This document shows, one piece after another, positions 26,806 to 35,603 of a stretch of 64,000 nucleotides of DNA (the stretch's first letter is position 1; every line of letters starts with the position of its first letter). Source of the DNA: Gracilaria domingensis (taxonomy: Eukaryota; Rhodophyta; Florideophyceae; Gracilariales; Gracilariaceae); contig VCMS01000055.1 of NCBI GenBank assembly GCA_022539475.1, positions 124,001-188,000 of the forward strand, written 5' to 3'. A program made the translations under genes and the position numbers. Under the pieces are notes generated by a model. That model saw only the letters and a program-made list of their open reading frames with translations, had not been told where the DNA came from and searched no databases.

Positions 26806-27502
26806 GACTGAATCTCAAGTGGGGAAGAAACGAAAGAGCGATAGCGATCAGCCGGAAGTTGAAAAACCAGAGGAATCTGGTGGATTCGAATAGATCCAGT
26901 GAGAAGGTTCTGGGATTTGAAAGGCATACGGATTCCGTATTACGGAATATACGAAGGTATTGTCCCAAGGGTAGGGCGAAAAGGTCCAGAGCGAATTCGC
27001 CTGGGCAAGAATTTTATTAACAGTTACGGAGCATTTAAAAATGGGGACAGATACATACATTTATAATATACGTACTCGGCCAGGCCGTAAAAGAGTGTGA
27101 AATTCACATTATTTCCTGCAGCAACACTATATTACCAGTGACACTTCTGATACCAATGCTGTAAATTCAGGAGCCATTCCTTTTTTCGTATCCCGCTATC
27201 TATAAGTGTGGGGAGTAGAGCCAAATGAGAGGATCTTTGGACCCGAACACAAAGCCGCAACCCTTGGTAACTTTGATATTAGACTTCGGCCCAGAGCTCT
27301 AGCAATATCTTGAGAATCTCAAGTTGAGATACGACGGTACAAAAGGTGATAACGCAGCGCGACCTAAGCAACCTTTTTTGACCAATGAGACAAATTTCTT
27401 ATCATTTGGACCGTTGCAGTTGTCTGCTAGGGGACCTGAGTTTCACATACAGGTGGGGAATTAGCTGAGCAGACGAAGGTTGTAAACTCTTGTAAACGTC
27501 CG
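26806..27502. other. Divergent intergenic region RPB4/KDSR
   Basis: About 700 bp, AT-rich near 27040-27080 and 27170-27210. Contains presumed promoters of both genes. No other feature recognised. Confidence 0.45.
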
Positions 27503-28534
27503 ATGAAAAGCTTGTCCAGTTTGCTCGACTTGGGCGATTCAGCTGTTGTGGGAACCATCGTTCTGGTCATTCTATCGGGTCTTTTTGCTAACATGGGAAT
27601 TCTTCGGAACCCCTTCTGCAACCGCTCCAGCTTTTACAAAGACAAACATGTGCTTATCACTGGGGGAAGTTCTGGCATTGGAAAGGAGCTCGCACGCTTC
27701 ATGACAGAGGCTGGTGCAACTGTTACTCTTGTAGCTCGCAACAAGGAAAAGCTTAGAGCCGCGGCATTGGACCTGGAACCCGAAGATCCGTCAAATTCAG
27801 CATCTTCCCGCGTTTATGTTCACGCCACCGATTGTTCGGATAACAAATCAGTACAGGATATGGTTTCTTTCGTTGAAGAACATTATGGACCAATTGACAT
27901 TCTTGTTAACTGTGCCGGAGGGGCAGTTGGTGGCTACTTTGAAGATCTCGATCCGAATGTTTTCCGAGATCAAATGAATTCCAACTATTTCACCCAAGTA
28001 TTCCCCACCCACGCTGTGTTTAAGAGAATGGCTAAAAGGAAATCTGGTCATATTGTTTTTGTTAGTTCTATGGCAGGTCAAACACCTGTTTTTGGGCAGA
28101 GTGCATATGCACCTACCAAATACGCTGTTCGGGGTTTCGCTGAGACCATGTACTACGAAGCCAAACCATACAACATTGGGGTCACTCTCGTGTTCCCACC
28201 TGATACGGATACGCCTGGCCTACATCATGAAAAGTCATCTATGCCTCCGGAGACTCTGCAGATCTCGGAGACTGGAGGTTTATTCACAGCAGAACATGTT
28301 GCGAAATCAATAGCTGATGGTGTCGTACGCAAGCGATTTCGAGTTTGCGTGGGCTTCATAGGACACTTGCTTGGGATACTGACGGCAGGAGTAACCCCTG
28401 GCTTATCAGTTTTAGACGTACTGGTGATTCCCATAGCAAGAGCAATAACACCGTTTTTCATATGGGACCACAACAACATTGTACGCAAAGGTCATGCCAA
28501 ACGTATTTCGAATGGATCTGAAAAGGAGCAATAG
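27503..28534 (+). CDS. KDSR: 3-ketodihydrosphingosine reductase
   Basis: 343 residues, short-chain dehydrogenase of the ER that reduces 3-ketosphinganine to sphinganine in sphingolipid synthesis, NADPH dependent. N-terminal TM anchor at about 14-33 (VVGTIVLVILSGLFANMGIL). Rossmann glycine motif TGGSSGIGKELA at about 53, NCAGG at about 138, catalytic Ser in FVSSMAGQTP, and the YAPTKYAVRGF Tyr-Lys pair at about 202-206. PPDTDTPG after the active site is characteristic of KDSR, as is the C-terminal hydrophobic hairpin (FIGHLLGILTAG, VLDVLVIPIARAI). The plain ATG start gives the anchor directly. Convergent with the TLS1-type gene. Confidence 0.92.
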   Translation: MKSLSSLLDLGDSAVVGTIVLVILSGLFANMGILRNPFCNRSSFYKDKHVLITGGSSGIGKELARFMTEAGATVTLVARNKEKLRAAALDLEPEDPSNSASSRVYVHATDCSDNKSVQDMVSFVEEHYGPIDILVNCAGGAVGGYFEDLDPNVFRDQMNSNYFTQVFPTHAVFKRMAKRKSGHIVFVSSMAGQTPVFGQSAYAPTKYAVRGFAETMYYEAKPYNIGVTLVFPPDTDTPGLHHEKSSMPPETLQISETGGLFTAEHVAKSIADGVVRKRFRVCVGFIGHLLGILTAGVTPGLSVLDVLVIPIARAITPFFIWDHNNIVRKGHAKRISNGSEKEQ

Positions 28535-28635
28535 TAATCGTAGATATACAACAGTTCCCGAAAGGAGTAGGCTGTGACCAGCTGCGTGTAGCTCTGCAGT
28601 AGCTCGTGAAGAGAACCGGAAGGCATGGGACCAGT

Positions 28636-29520
28636 TCAACGCCGCCATCGTTTTCGAAAGCGATCTGCAACCAAATTATCGGTTGCATGTTTAAAACGTC
28701 GCTTCTTCCCATCGACATTGACATCTCTTAGGGTTTGAGAAGTTTGGTGATGATTTTCTTCCTCAAGCCTCGTGTTTTGGTCCCTTGAATTTCCGGTTTT
28801 ATAACTTGGTTGTACATTCTTCGGGTATGTTGAGTTTGTGCCCATGGTCCAATCTCCCATGATCGACGCATTATGCAGCTTCTCACGAGCTCGAAGTGTT
28901 TCCATCTCCTTCTTGCGGCGAACTTGTTCAGGAAGCTCAACTTCCTCCACACCTGCAACCGGCATGCCTTCACCAGGATCGTATTGCAGTCTTTCTTCTA
29001 CTTTTAAGTGTTCCGGTATAGCATACAAATTCTCCTCTTTCAACTCGTTACTGTTGCTCAAATTGCCGTTACCTTCTTGGTCTCCAAACTTTTTGCGTAT
29101 TCCTTCTTCAATGTATTTATTCATGTGCTCGTCCATGACATTGTTGGACCGCTCAACCGCAAAGTTGTTACGTAGACCTATGGTGGTGAGATTGTCGCAA
29201 CTATCGTTCTCTGGTTCCGCTTTTTGTGTGTTTGACTTGCTCTTCCTCCCTGTCGCGCTAATGTCAAGGGCTGCCACTCGAGTTTTTTCTCGCATTGCTT
29301 GAGCTTCTTTTATGAGTAGTAGATCATTTTTCGATATTCTTTCATCTTCGCCAACATCGAGTTCTTCTTTCTCTATGGAGGGCTTCTTTCGAGCTTTTTG
29401 AGAGCGCTTCCGAGCTCGAAACACAGGTGCTGGGTTACTCTCACTTGCCTGCTCTTCTGAGGAAGACTTGTCTGCCTTTTCTTGCGCGTGTTGTTCAAGA
29501 CTTGGCTCTGAACTTGCCAT
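28636..29520 (-). CDS. Splicing factor of the TLS1 / C9orf78 (HCA59) family
   Basis: 294 residues from ATG 29520. The human protein C9orf78 and fission yeast Tls1 are spliceosome-associated (Tls1 with Brr2). The protein is highly charged and mostly disordered. Family blocks: FRARKRSQKARKK with SKNDLLLIKEAQAMRE, then MDEHMNKYIEEGIRKKFG, YAIPEHLKVEERL and GMPVAGVEEVELPEQVRRKKEMET, the conserved core of HCA59 proteins. The tail ends in a basic KRRFKHATDNLVADRFRKR stretch. The frame is open 19 codons further upstream, but the internal ATG leads straight into the acidic N-terminus normal for the family. With PPIH it is a second spliceosomal gene in this intron-poor window. Confidence 0.85.
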   Translation of the reverse strand: MASSEPSLEQHAQEKADKSSSEEQASESNPAPVFRARKRSQKARKKPSIEKEELDVGEDERISKNDLLLIKEAQAMREKTRVAALDISATGRKSKSNTQKAEPENDSCDNLTTIGLRNNFAVERSNNVMDEHMNKYIEEGIRKKFGDQEGNGNLSNSNELKEENLYAIPEHLKVEERLQYDPGEGMPVAGVEEVELPEQVRRKKEMETLRAREKLHNASIMGDWTMGTNSTYPKNVQPSYKTGNSRDQNTRLEEENHHQTSQTLRDVNVDGKKRRFKHATDNLVADRFRKRWRR

Positions 29521-29981
29521 CGCTGTCAATTGATTTCTGTGGCGAAGCCCTTGAACACAAACCGCGGTGAAAGACAATCAAAAGTCTCTTTCGCCGTTAA
29601 CGCGATATAGATGGAGCCCTAATGATTGGTTGCGCGTAGTAAAATGATGAAGTCTGGTCAAAACCTGGATAGAGCAGCGTAGGTATACATTTCAACTTGA
29701 AATTTTCAAGAGGTTATTGCAACAATATCAAAATATTTATATCTCAACTCAATACTGATCTACCCTTGGTATGATTCCCTCGTCTTGCTGCCATGCGACT
29801 CGCCGCATGATGCGAGCGTGAGCATCATCAGTTTCGGTTCGATTCGCCACGCGCAGCGGCACTTCGTTTTCCAGTCAAAGATACACAATACCTTCGATAC
29901 TCCAGACTCTCTGAGTGCGGGAAAGCCGGAAATTGGGGAACAGAAGATTTAGAACAATTTGCCATCAAAACGTACTTCAAC
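29521..29981. other. Divergent intergenic region
   Basis: About 460 bp between the TLS1-type gene and TRAPPC5, AT-rich at about 29700-29760. A GGTTCGATTC string at 29836 resembles a tRNA T-loop but has no cloverleaf around it. Confidence 0.45.
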
Positions 29982-30752
29982 ATGCAATCCCGCGGGCGAA
30001 GAAGCATGTTGTCCGATATTTCTGCAAGTAATTCCTCCGCGGGCATAACGAAAAGTATATTGGAGATGAGTCTTGCGCAAGCAAGGGGTGAAGTAAATAT
30101 GGATGCATACCTTGCGCTTTTTGCAGAACTTGTGTCTTATTGCCGGGATCGTGTGGAATCGGTAATGGCCTTGCAAGAGAAACTATCACAGCTAGGGTAC
30201 CGAATTGGACGCAGAGCTCTTGATCTGATTATTGCCAGGGAAAAGATATCCAGACGAGAAACGCGCCATCGTAGTATTCTCAGCTTTATCGCAGTCACGT
30301 TGTGGACGTTTCTGTACGGGAAGCAAGCGGATTCTCTAAAGAAAGTTCGCGACTCGGAGCTTGAATGTAAGTTGGTTCTCTTTCTTGGCTTTGATTCAGC
30401 ATTTCTCTTCGACAAGCCGAAATCCTGCGCACGAAATTGCATTCTAACCGACACAATTCGTTCTTTCTTACGTTCGTTGGGAGGATGCGAAGACTATATT
30501 GAAGAAGCGGAACCTTTAATCAACAAATACATATCAGTACCCGCTGACTACGGTCACTTCAACTGTGCAGCGTTCTCAGCGGGAATTATTAGTGGAGTGC
30601 TGAATTCTGCAGGATTTCCCGCCGAAGTAACAGCCAAGGTATTGGCGAGGGACAACGAAACCGACGCGCCATCACAAGGACAACCGCTGACAATTTACTA
30701 CATCAAGTTTGAGCCAGAAGTTTTGGAGCGAGAAAAAAGACTGGGCACTTGA
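29982..30752 (+). CDS. TRAPPC5: TRAPP complex subunit 5 (Trs31)
   Basis: 256 residues. Core subunit of the TRAPP tethering complex, which activates Rab1/Ypt1 in ER-to-Golgi traffic; belongs to the Bet3-like fold. Family blocks: SILEMSLAQARGEVNMDAYL, LFAELVSYCRDRVESV, QLGYRIGRRALDLI, TLWTFLYGKQADSLKKV, LINKYISVPADYGHFNCAAF and SAGIISGVLNSAGFPAEVTA. The NCAAF-AGI block is diagnostic. A roughly 20-residue Ser-rich extension precedes the core, and the mid-region (VLFLGFDSAFLFDKPKSCAR) is longer than usual. No intron. Divergent from the TLS1-type gene. Confidence 0.94.
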   Translation: MQSRGRRSMLSDISASNSSAGITKSILEMSLAQARGEVNMDAYLALFAELVSYCRDRVESVMALQEKLSQLGYRIGRRALDLIIAREKISRRETRHRSILSFIAVTLWTFLYGKQADSLKKVRDSELECKLVLFLGFDSAFLFDKPKSCARNCILTDTIRSFLRSLGGCEDYIEEAEPLINKYISVPADYGHFNCAAFSAGIISGVLNSAGFPAEVTAKVLARDNETDAPSQGQPLTIYYIKFEPEVLEREKRLGT

Positions 30753-31244
30753 TAGAGTAAACAGACATGTGTATTGACAGAAAACATGGCGTGGCAGAGC
30801 GCAGCCGTACGATGGTTCTAACCGTTGAGTGATGTTGTGATTACAAGGATTTGGTTGTACGTTTTCTTCATTGCTGGTGGAAGGGTTGTGGTGTTGTACA
30901 GATGCGTGGAAGGTTTGTGAAATATAGTCACATGGGTGGTCTACATCTTTAGGCATAAAGAGGAAATAGGAGGGGAGGGAAGGGCGGTATCCTAAATTGG
31001 TGCTATACGATATGGGAAGACGGGCGTGTGGGGGGTGTGCGTGTGTGAGATGGCGATTGTTATTGTTAGGTTGATGTGAGCAGTGAAAAGCAGAACAACA
31101 ACGAACGATTGCAATCGAACATCTCCCTTTCCGTGACTGTATCTGCTCCTAGCCGAGTTGTTGGCAGGCGGTGAGTAGTGTTCTCTTTTCTGTTGTGTCC
31201 TTTTTTTCTTTTTTTAAGGCGTTAGATACGGATAAACGAAGCAG
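30753..31244. other. Convergent intergenic region, G-rich
   Basis: About 490 bp between 3' ends of TRAPPC5 and the lipid-tail-like protein gene. The plus strand has G-rich runs (about 30970-31040) and T-runs at 31200-31216. No gene recognised. Confidence 0.45.
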
Positions 31245-31969
31245 TTATCGGGAAGGATTTGTGGTGGGATGGTGGTTGACCATAGCTTGCGGTAGTCTGT
31301 CTTTCTCTGACGGCGGCTCAGCAGTGTTATCCGGTGCATCCGTTGGACCATCTTCGATGTTTGTTATCTCCTTGGGAGTGACATCGATCTGCTGATACTT
31401 ACACGAAGAGCGAAGCCATTTTTCTACCTTCATGAAGTTTTGACCACGAGTAAGACCGTTATTATCGGGGAGCTCGAGCTCCGCTCGATCAGGGACAGCA
31501 TGAGCTTTCCTAGACTCCTTTTGCTGAGCTGTGGAACGGGACGTGCATTGTATTGTGCGCAAGTGGGGAAAACACAAATTGGAAACGCAATCAATGCATA
31601 ACAAGGAGGCACAACAAGGTCAGTATACAAAAAAACGGACGAGAAAAACAGACGGCGTGCGACTGGCATAGTAGCAGGAAGACATGAAAGCATACCTGAA
31701 CGTTCCTTATGCTCCTTCTTCTTCTTTGGGTCAGAATGGTCTCGGTTAGAATTTGGTGGGTCAGTTACAGAACTGAGCTGCCCGTCCGGTTTGGTGGGAT
31801 CGAAGAAAACCTCGGTAGGAAGCTTCATCTTCTTTTTGTTGCCACTCGCGTCGGTAGCATAACCGGAGGCAGCGGCAGCGGCGCTTCGGCGATGCGAGGC
31901 GGATACCGGACGTACATTCTCCGGCGGCGGTCGCGGATCGGCGCCGACGCAACACTTGAGGAACGACAT
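31245..31969 (-). CDS. Unknown small acidic/basic protein starting MSFLKCC, one intron, join(31245..31528, 31696..31969)
   Basis: 185 residues after splicing; family not recognised. Exon 1 encodes MSFLKCCVGADPRPPPENVR, then a Ser/Ala-rich part and a Lys-rich segment DPKKKKEHKER. The frame then enters unrelated sequence; splicing at a gtatgc donor (31695) to a cag acceptor (31529) removes 167 nt and joins ERS to AQQKESRKAHAV in frame. Exon 2 has a more structured segment GLTRGQNFMKVEKWLRSSCKY and an acidic Pro-rich tail. The paired cysteines directly after the N-terminus could be palmitoylated, which would fit a small peripheral membrane protein; this is a guess. Splice sites look like the other introns of the window. 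Confidence 0.65.
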
Positions 31970-32665
31970 GGGAGCGGAGTGGGAAGTGGAGCTACGCGGA
32001 CGGGGAAGGGGAGGGCGTAGACGGCATTCACAACTCGGACGGTTGGAAGATATACGAAATGCGGCGAGAGGTGGGGGGCGGGGGGATTGCGAACGTTGTT
32101 CTTTCGCGTGAGGGTATAGGAGCGAATGAAAAAACGTAACGAACGAGGCGGGAGTGAAAAGACTCGCAAGGGGAGAGCGGTGGGGGGGAAGAGGGGGAAG
32201 GAAGGTGTAGTAATGGCAAAGGGTGAGGAAGAAGGAAGGGCGGGCGGGGAATTGTAGGGGAGGGGAGAGGGAGGGAGCGCAACGGATTGATAGTGGGAAG
32301 GGAAGGTATTTAGATGTGCAGCGCAGAGGTGGCTGGTGCGGTAGGCTGCGGGGCGACTGCGTCTGCTGTTTGGCGCTTCGGGCGCGAGCGCAGACGCGAG
32401 ACGCGGCGTGCCTGTGCGCACACGCGCGCAGCAGTAATAATAAGCAACGGCGCAGCGCGGCACGTGCTGCGCAGCGGCGCGCGCGCCGCGCACTACACGT
32501 AGCGCGGCGGCACCCGCGCACACGCGCCAACGGCACTCAGCTGCGCTGACGCGCAGCCATGCTTTGCTGCGCGCGCGCGCCGCCTTACACGCGCGCAGCG
32601 AGCCGGCGCTGTCAGCCGCGGCGCGCGCCCACGTGCCCACGCGCACACGTGGCGGGAGCACGCGG
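31970..32665. other. Purine-rich then GC-rich intergenic region
   Basis: About 700 bp. From 32040 to 32300 the plus strand is G/A-rich with several runs of five or more G (for example near 32072-32090 and 32181-32197), so G-quadruplex formation is possible. From about 32340 the base composition shifts to a very GC-rich, CpG-dense island. Long ORFs on both strands here follow from the composition and are not believed. Confidence 0.5.
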
Positions 32666-33151
32666 CTATGCGCCGTCGCCCTTGCAGTCGCGGCGCGATA
32701 CCATGTTGAGCATCGTGTGCAGCAGCAGCGAGCCGCGCACCTGCGCCGAGGGCGGCGACGGCCGCTGCGCGTCGCGCGCGCGCGCGGCGCGTCCGGCGCG
32801 CGGCTGGTCCTTCCACCGCACGTGGCGCTCGCTCAGGCGCCGCGGCGGCGCGAAGGGCGCGGCCAGGCTGGTCGACGAGCAGCTCGGCGACGACGACGCG
32901 CTGCGCGAGACGCTGGCGCTGCGGCTGCGGCTCAGCGCCGCGTCGCCGCGGCCTGGCATGAGGTTGCTGAAGAAGCTGGCCAGGTCGCTGAGCTCCTCCA
33001 CGGCGTGCTGCGACGGCGAGCGCGCCAGCGCGGCGTGCGCGCGGCGCTTCTTGCGGCGCGACGCCGAGCGCGGCGCGCGCGACGAGCGCTTGGGCGGCGA
33101 GCTCGACGCGCTTTCCGACGACGAGCAGCTTTGCACGCTGTCTGAGAGCAT
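32666..33151 (-). CDS. Unknown Ser/Arg-rich protein with an RVxF-like motif
   Basis: 161 residues in a GC-rich island where both strands are widely open, so the call rests on protein character. The N-terminus MLSDSVQSCSSSESASSSPP leads to a basic block (KRSSRAPRSASRRKKRR), a short hydrophobic helix-like segment VEELSDLASFFSNLMPG, a Ser/Arg repeat, and APPRRLSERHVRWKDQP. RRLS is a basophilic kinase site pattern and RHVRW fits the [RK]x[VI]x[FW] docking pattern of protein phosphatase 1. The last 40 residues look less protein-like. It could be a PP1-binding regulator or a compositional artefact. Confidence 0.45.
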   Translation of the reverse strand: MLSDSVQSCSSSESASSSPPKRSSRAPRSASRRKKRRAHAALARSPSQHAVEELSDLASFFSNLMPGRGDAALSRSRSASVSRSASSSPSCSSTSLAAPFAPPRRLSERHVRWKDQPRAGRAARARDAQRPSPPSAQVRGSLLLHTMLNMVSRRDCKGDGA

Positions 33152-33730
33152 GTTGGCTGCGGTTCGACGGCGACGCGGGCGTGTACCGGAGCAGCGCGCG
33201 CAGCCGGCGCCAGGCAGCGCGCTTATATAGGCGCGCGCGCGCAGCGAGCGAGCGTGACGCGCGCGCGCGCTATCTGCTGCGGCGGGCGCGGCTGGCGCGG
33301 CTGGCGGCGGCTGGCGCGGCTGGCGGCGCGGCGGCGCGGCGGCGCGGCGGCGCGGCGGCCTGGCGCGCGCGGCGCGCGTGGCGCGCGGCCGCGCGCGGCG
33401 CCGCGCGCCACGGGCTGGTGCTCATCTGGCGAGGTGGCAGATCGCATCTCGCGACCGCGCGCGCTATGCGGCACGTCTGCCGCCGTTTATGGCCGCCGCG
33501 AATGGCGCGCGCGCAGCCGCCGCTCGTGCGCCGCCGGCAGTTTGGGACGCCGCCACGGCGTCGCGCCGCCACGTGCCACACGTCGCGCGCGCCTCGCCTC
33601 GCGCCGCGCGCGCAGCCGCTGCCGCTGCCGCTGCCGCGCCACATGATGCGCAGCGCTCCGCCGCCTGCGCGCGCCGCCGCGCGCTGCGCCGTGCGCGCCG
33701 CGCTTCGCGACTGTCTCGCCGCCCGCCGCC
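33152..33730. other. CpG-dense divergent promoter island
   Basis: About 580 bp of almost pure G+C with many CGCGCG and GGCGCGGC runs (for example 33230-33275 and 33290-33420). It separates the Ser/Arg-rich ORF from the DUF1295 gene and most likely holds the DUF1295 promoter. Alternating CG tracts can adopt Z-DNA. ORFs of up to 260 codons cross it in several frames purely by composition. Confidence 0.55.
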
Positions 33731-34663
33731 ATGTCCAACCCGCTGGACGACCGCTTATTGGCGCTCACCGCCGTCGTCACGATTCTGTATCAGCTCGCTT
33801 TCTTCCTGCTCACGTACGCGCTGCGCTTCGACAAGCTCACTGATTTCGCCGGCACCACCAACTTCATCTTACTGGCCATTCTCACGCTTACGGTCGGCGC
33901 CGCCTTCAACGCGCGCCAAATCGTGCTCTCCGCCTGCGTCCTCGCCTGGGGCGCCCGCCTGTGCGCCTTCCTGCTCTACCGCATCCTGCTGTGGGGCGAG
34001 GATCGTCGCTTCGACGACAAGCGCGATAATCTTGCTAGATTGGCTGCCTTTTGGCTGTTGCAAGCTATATGGGCCTGGACCGTTTCGCTGCCCATCACCA
34101 TTGTCAACTCCAAGGCTGTCAGCAGCTCGCTCAACGCTCGCGACTACGTCGGCTGGATAATCTTCGCCTTGGCCGCCCTCCTGGAGGCTGTGGCCGACCA
34201 ACAAAAGTTGGCGTTCAAGAACAAACCAGAGTCGAAGGGCAGGTGGACCGACGTTGGTGTGTGGAAGTGGTCTCGCCATCCCAACTTCTTCGCCGAGATG
34301 CTTGTTTGGTGGGGCCTGTTTATCTCGGCTACCAATGACCTTCAAGGCGCGGAGTGGGCCGCTATTGCGAGTCCCATTTTCATCACCCTGCTGCTGCTGT
34401 TTGTCAGCGGTATTCCCATCCTCGAAAAGTCCTGGGATGCCCGATACGGCAACAAGCCGGGCTATGCGGAATGGAAACAACGCACTAGCGTGCTTATTCC
34501 CATCCCGCCCTCCCTGTACGTCGCATTGCCGAGCGCTATTAAGACCACCCTGTTGCTCGATTTCGCCATGTACAACCCCGGACCGCCCGAGCTCTCGGAA
34601 CAGAACGTCGTCGACGCAGCCAACGAACACACAAGTTTGGTGAATGACGACGCTCAGTCATAG
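33731..34663 (+). CDS. DUF1295 membrane protein, steroid 5-alpha-reductase-like
   Basis: 310 residues with about seven hydrophobic segments. DUF1295 proteins belong to the steroid reductase / isoprenylcysteine methyltransferase-like superfamily of NADPH-dependent membrane enzymes; the physiological substrate of the DUF1295 branch is generally unknown. Family features: FNARQIVLSACVLAWGARL with YRILLWGEDRRFDD, WIIFALAALLEAVADQQK, GRWTDVGVWKWSRHPNFFAE and LVWWGLFI, then IPILEKSWDARYGNKPGYAEWKQRT. The SRHPNFF block carries the cofactor-binding residues of the superfamily. The ATG at 33731 stands at the edge of the GC island in a GCCGCCATG context. Confidence 0.9.
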   Translation: MSNPLDDRLLALTAVVTILYQLAFFLLTYALRFDKLTDFAGTTNFILLAILTLTVGAAFNARQIVLSACVLAWGARLCAFLLYRILLWGEDRRFDDKRDNLARLAAFWLLQAIWAWTVSLPITIVNSKAVSSSLNARDYVGWIIFALAALLEAVADQQKLAFKNKPESKGRWTDVGVWKWSRHPNFFAEMLVWWGLFISATNDLQGAEWAAIASPIFITLLLLFVSGIPILEKSWDARYGNKPGYAEWKQRTSVLIPIPPSLYVALPSAIKTTLLLDFAMYNPGPPELSEQNVVDAANEHTSLVNDDAQS

Positions 34664-35603
34664 AGCCACATTACTGATTTCGAGCCATGTCACGGTTCGC
34701 GTGCCATATCATCGCGAATCTGGCTTGCGTTGCCACGCCTCTTCTAACAAACATTACGTCAGTTCACTTCTCTCATGCGTTTGTGGCCAGAGCGTTCGTC
34801 TTTGTAGCACAAGTCGCCCGTTTGTACAACATAAAGCGTTCACGCATTTTTGTTTTGTCGTCTTACTCACACAACCGTTATTACTTCGTCTCGGATACAC
34901 AGTCTGTAGCTTTGGTAGCTTTGATGGTAGATGTGCCGTGTTCGATGTGCGCCAGTCTCATGAATTATCGTTGCTTCATACTTGATTTAGACACAGACTG
35001 TGTCACACAGTGGCAACTTCCACCACCAAGCTGACTGCCCCAGCGAGAGACGGCGCGATCAAAATTTTTGGCACTGAACATGCGAAAACAGATACCCTTA
35101 CTTGAGCGGTTGACTTCTGGACCGTGTAGCGCCACAAGGTAGATAGGTGTTCGCTCCAACAACCCGCTACATGTCTACCAGGGGTATCATATCTGCCGTT
35201 CCGCCAAATATTCTACTTCGATTTGATCCGCCCCGATGCACGCGCCTGTCGTATTTTCAGACGCCCGCCAGTGTGTTTCGCCGCTCATTTCATGACACCG
35301 CCCTTCTCCCCTCCCCGCCCTTGCTCCGCGCTCCGCACCGCGACGCCCTGTAACTCGTTATCACTCTCTCCTTTGCCCTCTTTCCCCTTCTTTTGAGCCT
35401 GTTCTGAACACGTCTCCTGATCTCTTCTGTTTCTGGCGTCAGCGATCGCTACTTTTTGATCGCCCATTGCCAAACAGCAGTCGCACCACAACTCTGCTGC
35501 CGGCTGGCATACGAGTTAGTGAGCCGTTTGTGGCCAAAGTGCGCATCACATCCCCTTGGTTACAGCGTTCAATTCCTCGCTTGCTTCTTGCCGCTTCCGT
35601 ATC
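34664..35603. other. Intergenic region, no gene seen
   Basis: About 940 bp, C/T-rich on the plus strand close to XPO7 (35280-35460). ORFs of about 100 codons here have no recognisable domain. Presumed XPO7 promoter. Confidence 0.45.

Noticed and set aside
29836-29848. GGTTCGATTC string resembling a tRNA T-loop
   Set aside because: No matching acceptor, D or anticodon stems around it on either strand.
32559-33230. Long plus-strand ORFs (about 190-223 codons) in the GC island
   Set aside because: Arg/Ala-only composition and simultaneous open frames on both strands point to composition, not coding. The minus-strand Ser/Arg ORF is more protein-like and was kept with low confidence.
33178-34160. 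ORFs of 220-260 codons crossing the DUF1295 start
   Set aside because: They overlap the well-supported DUF1295 gene in another frame and are Arg/Ala-rich.
34687-35034. 115-codon ORF between DUF1295 and XPO7
   Set aside because: Overlaps another open frame of similar size and shows no domain or targeting feature.
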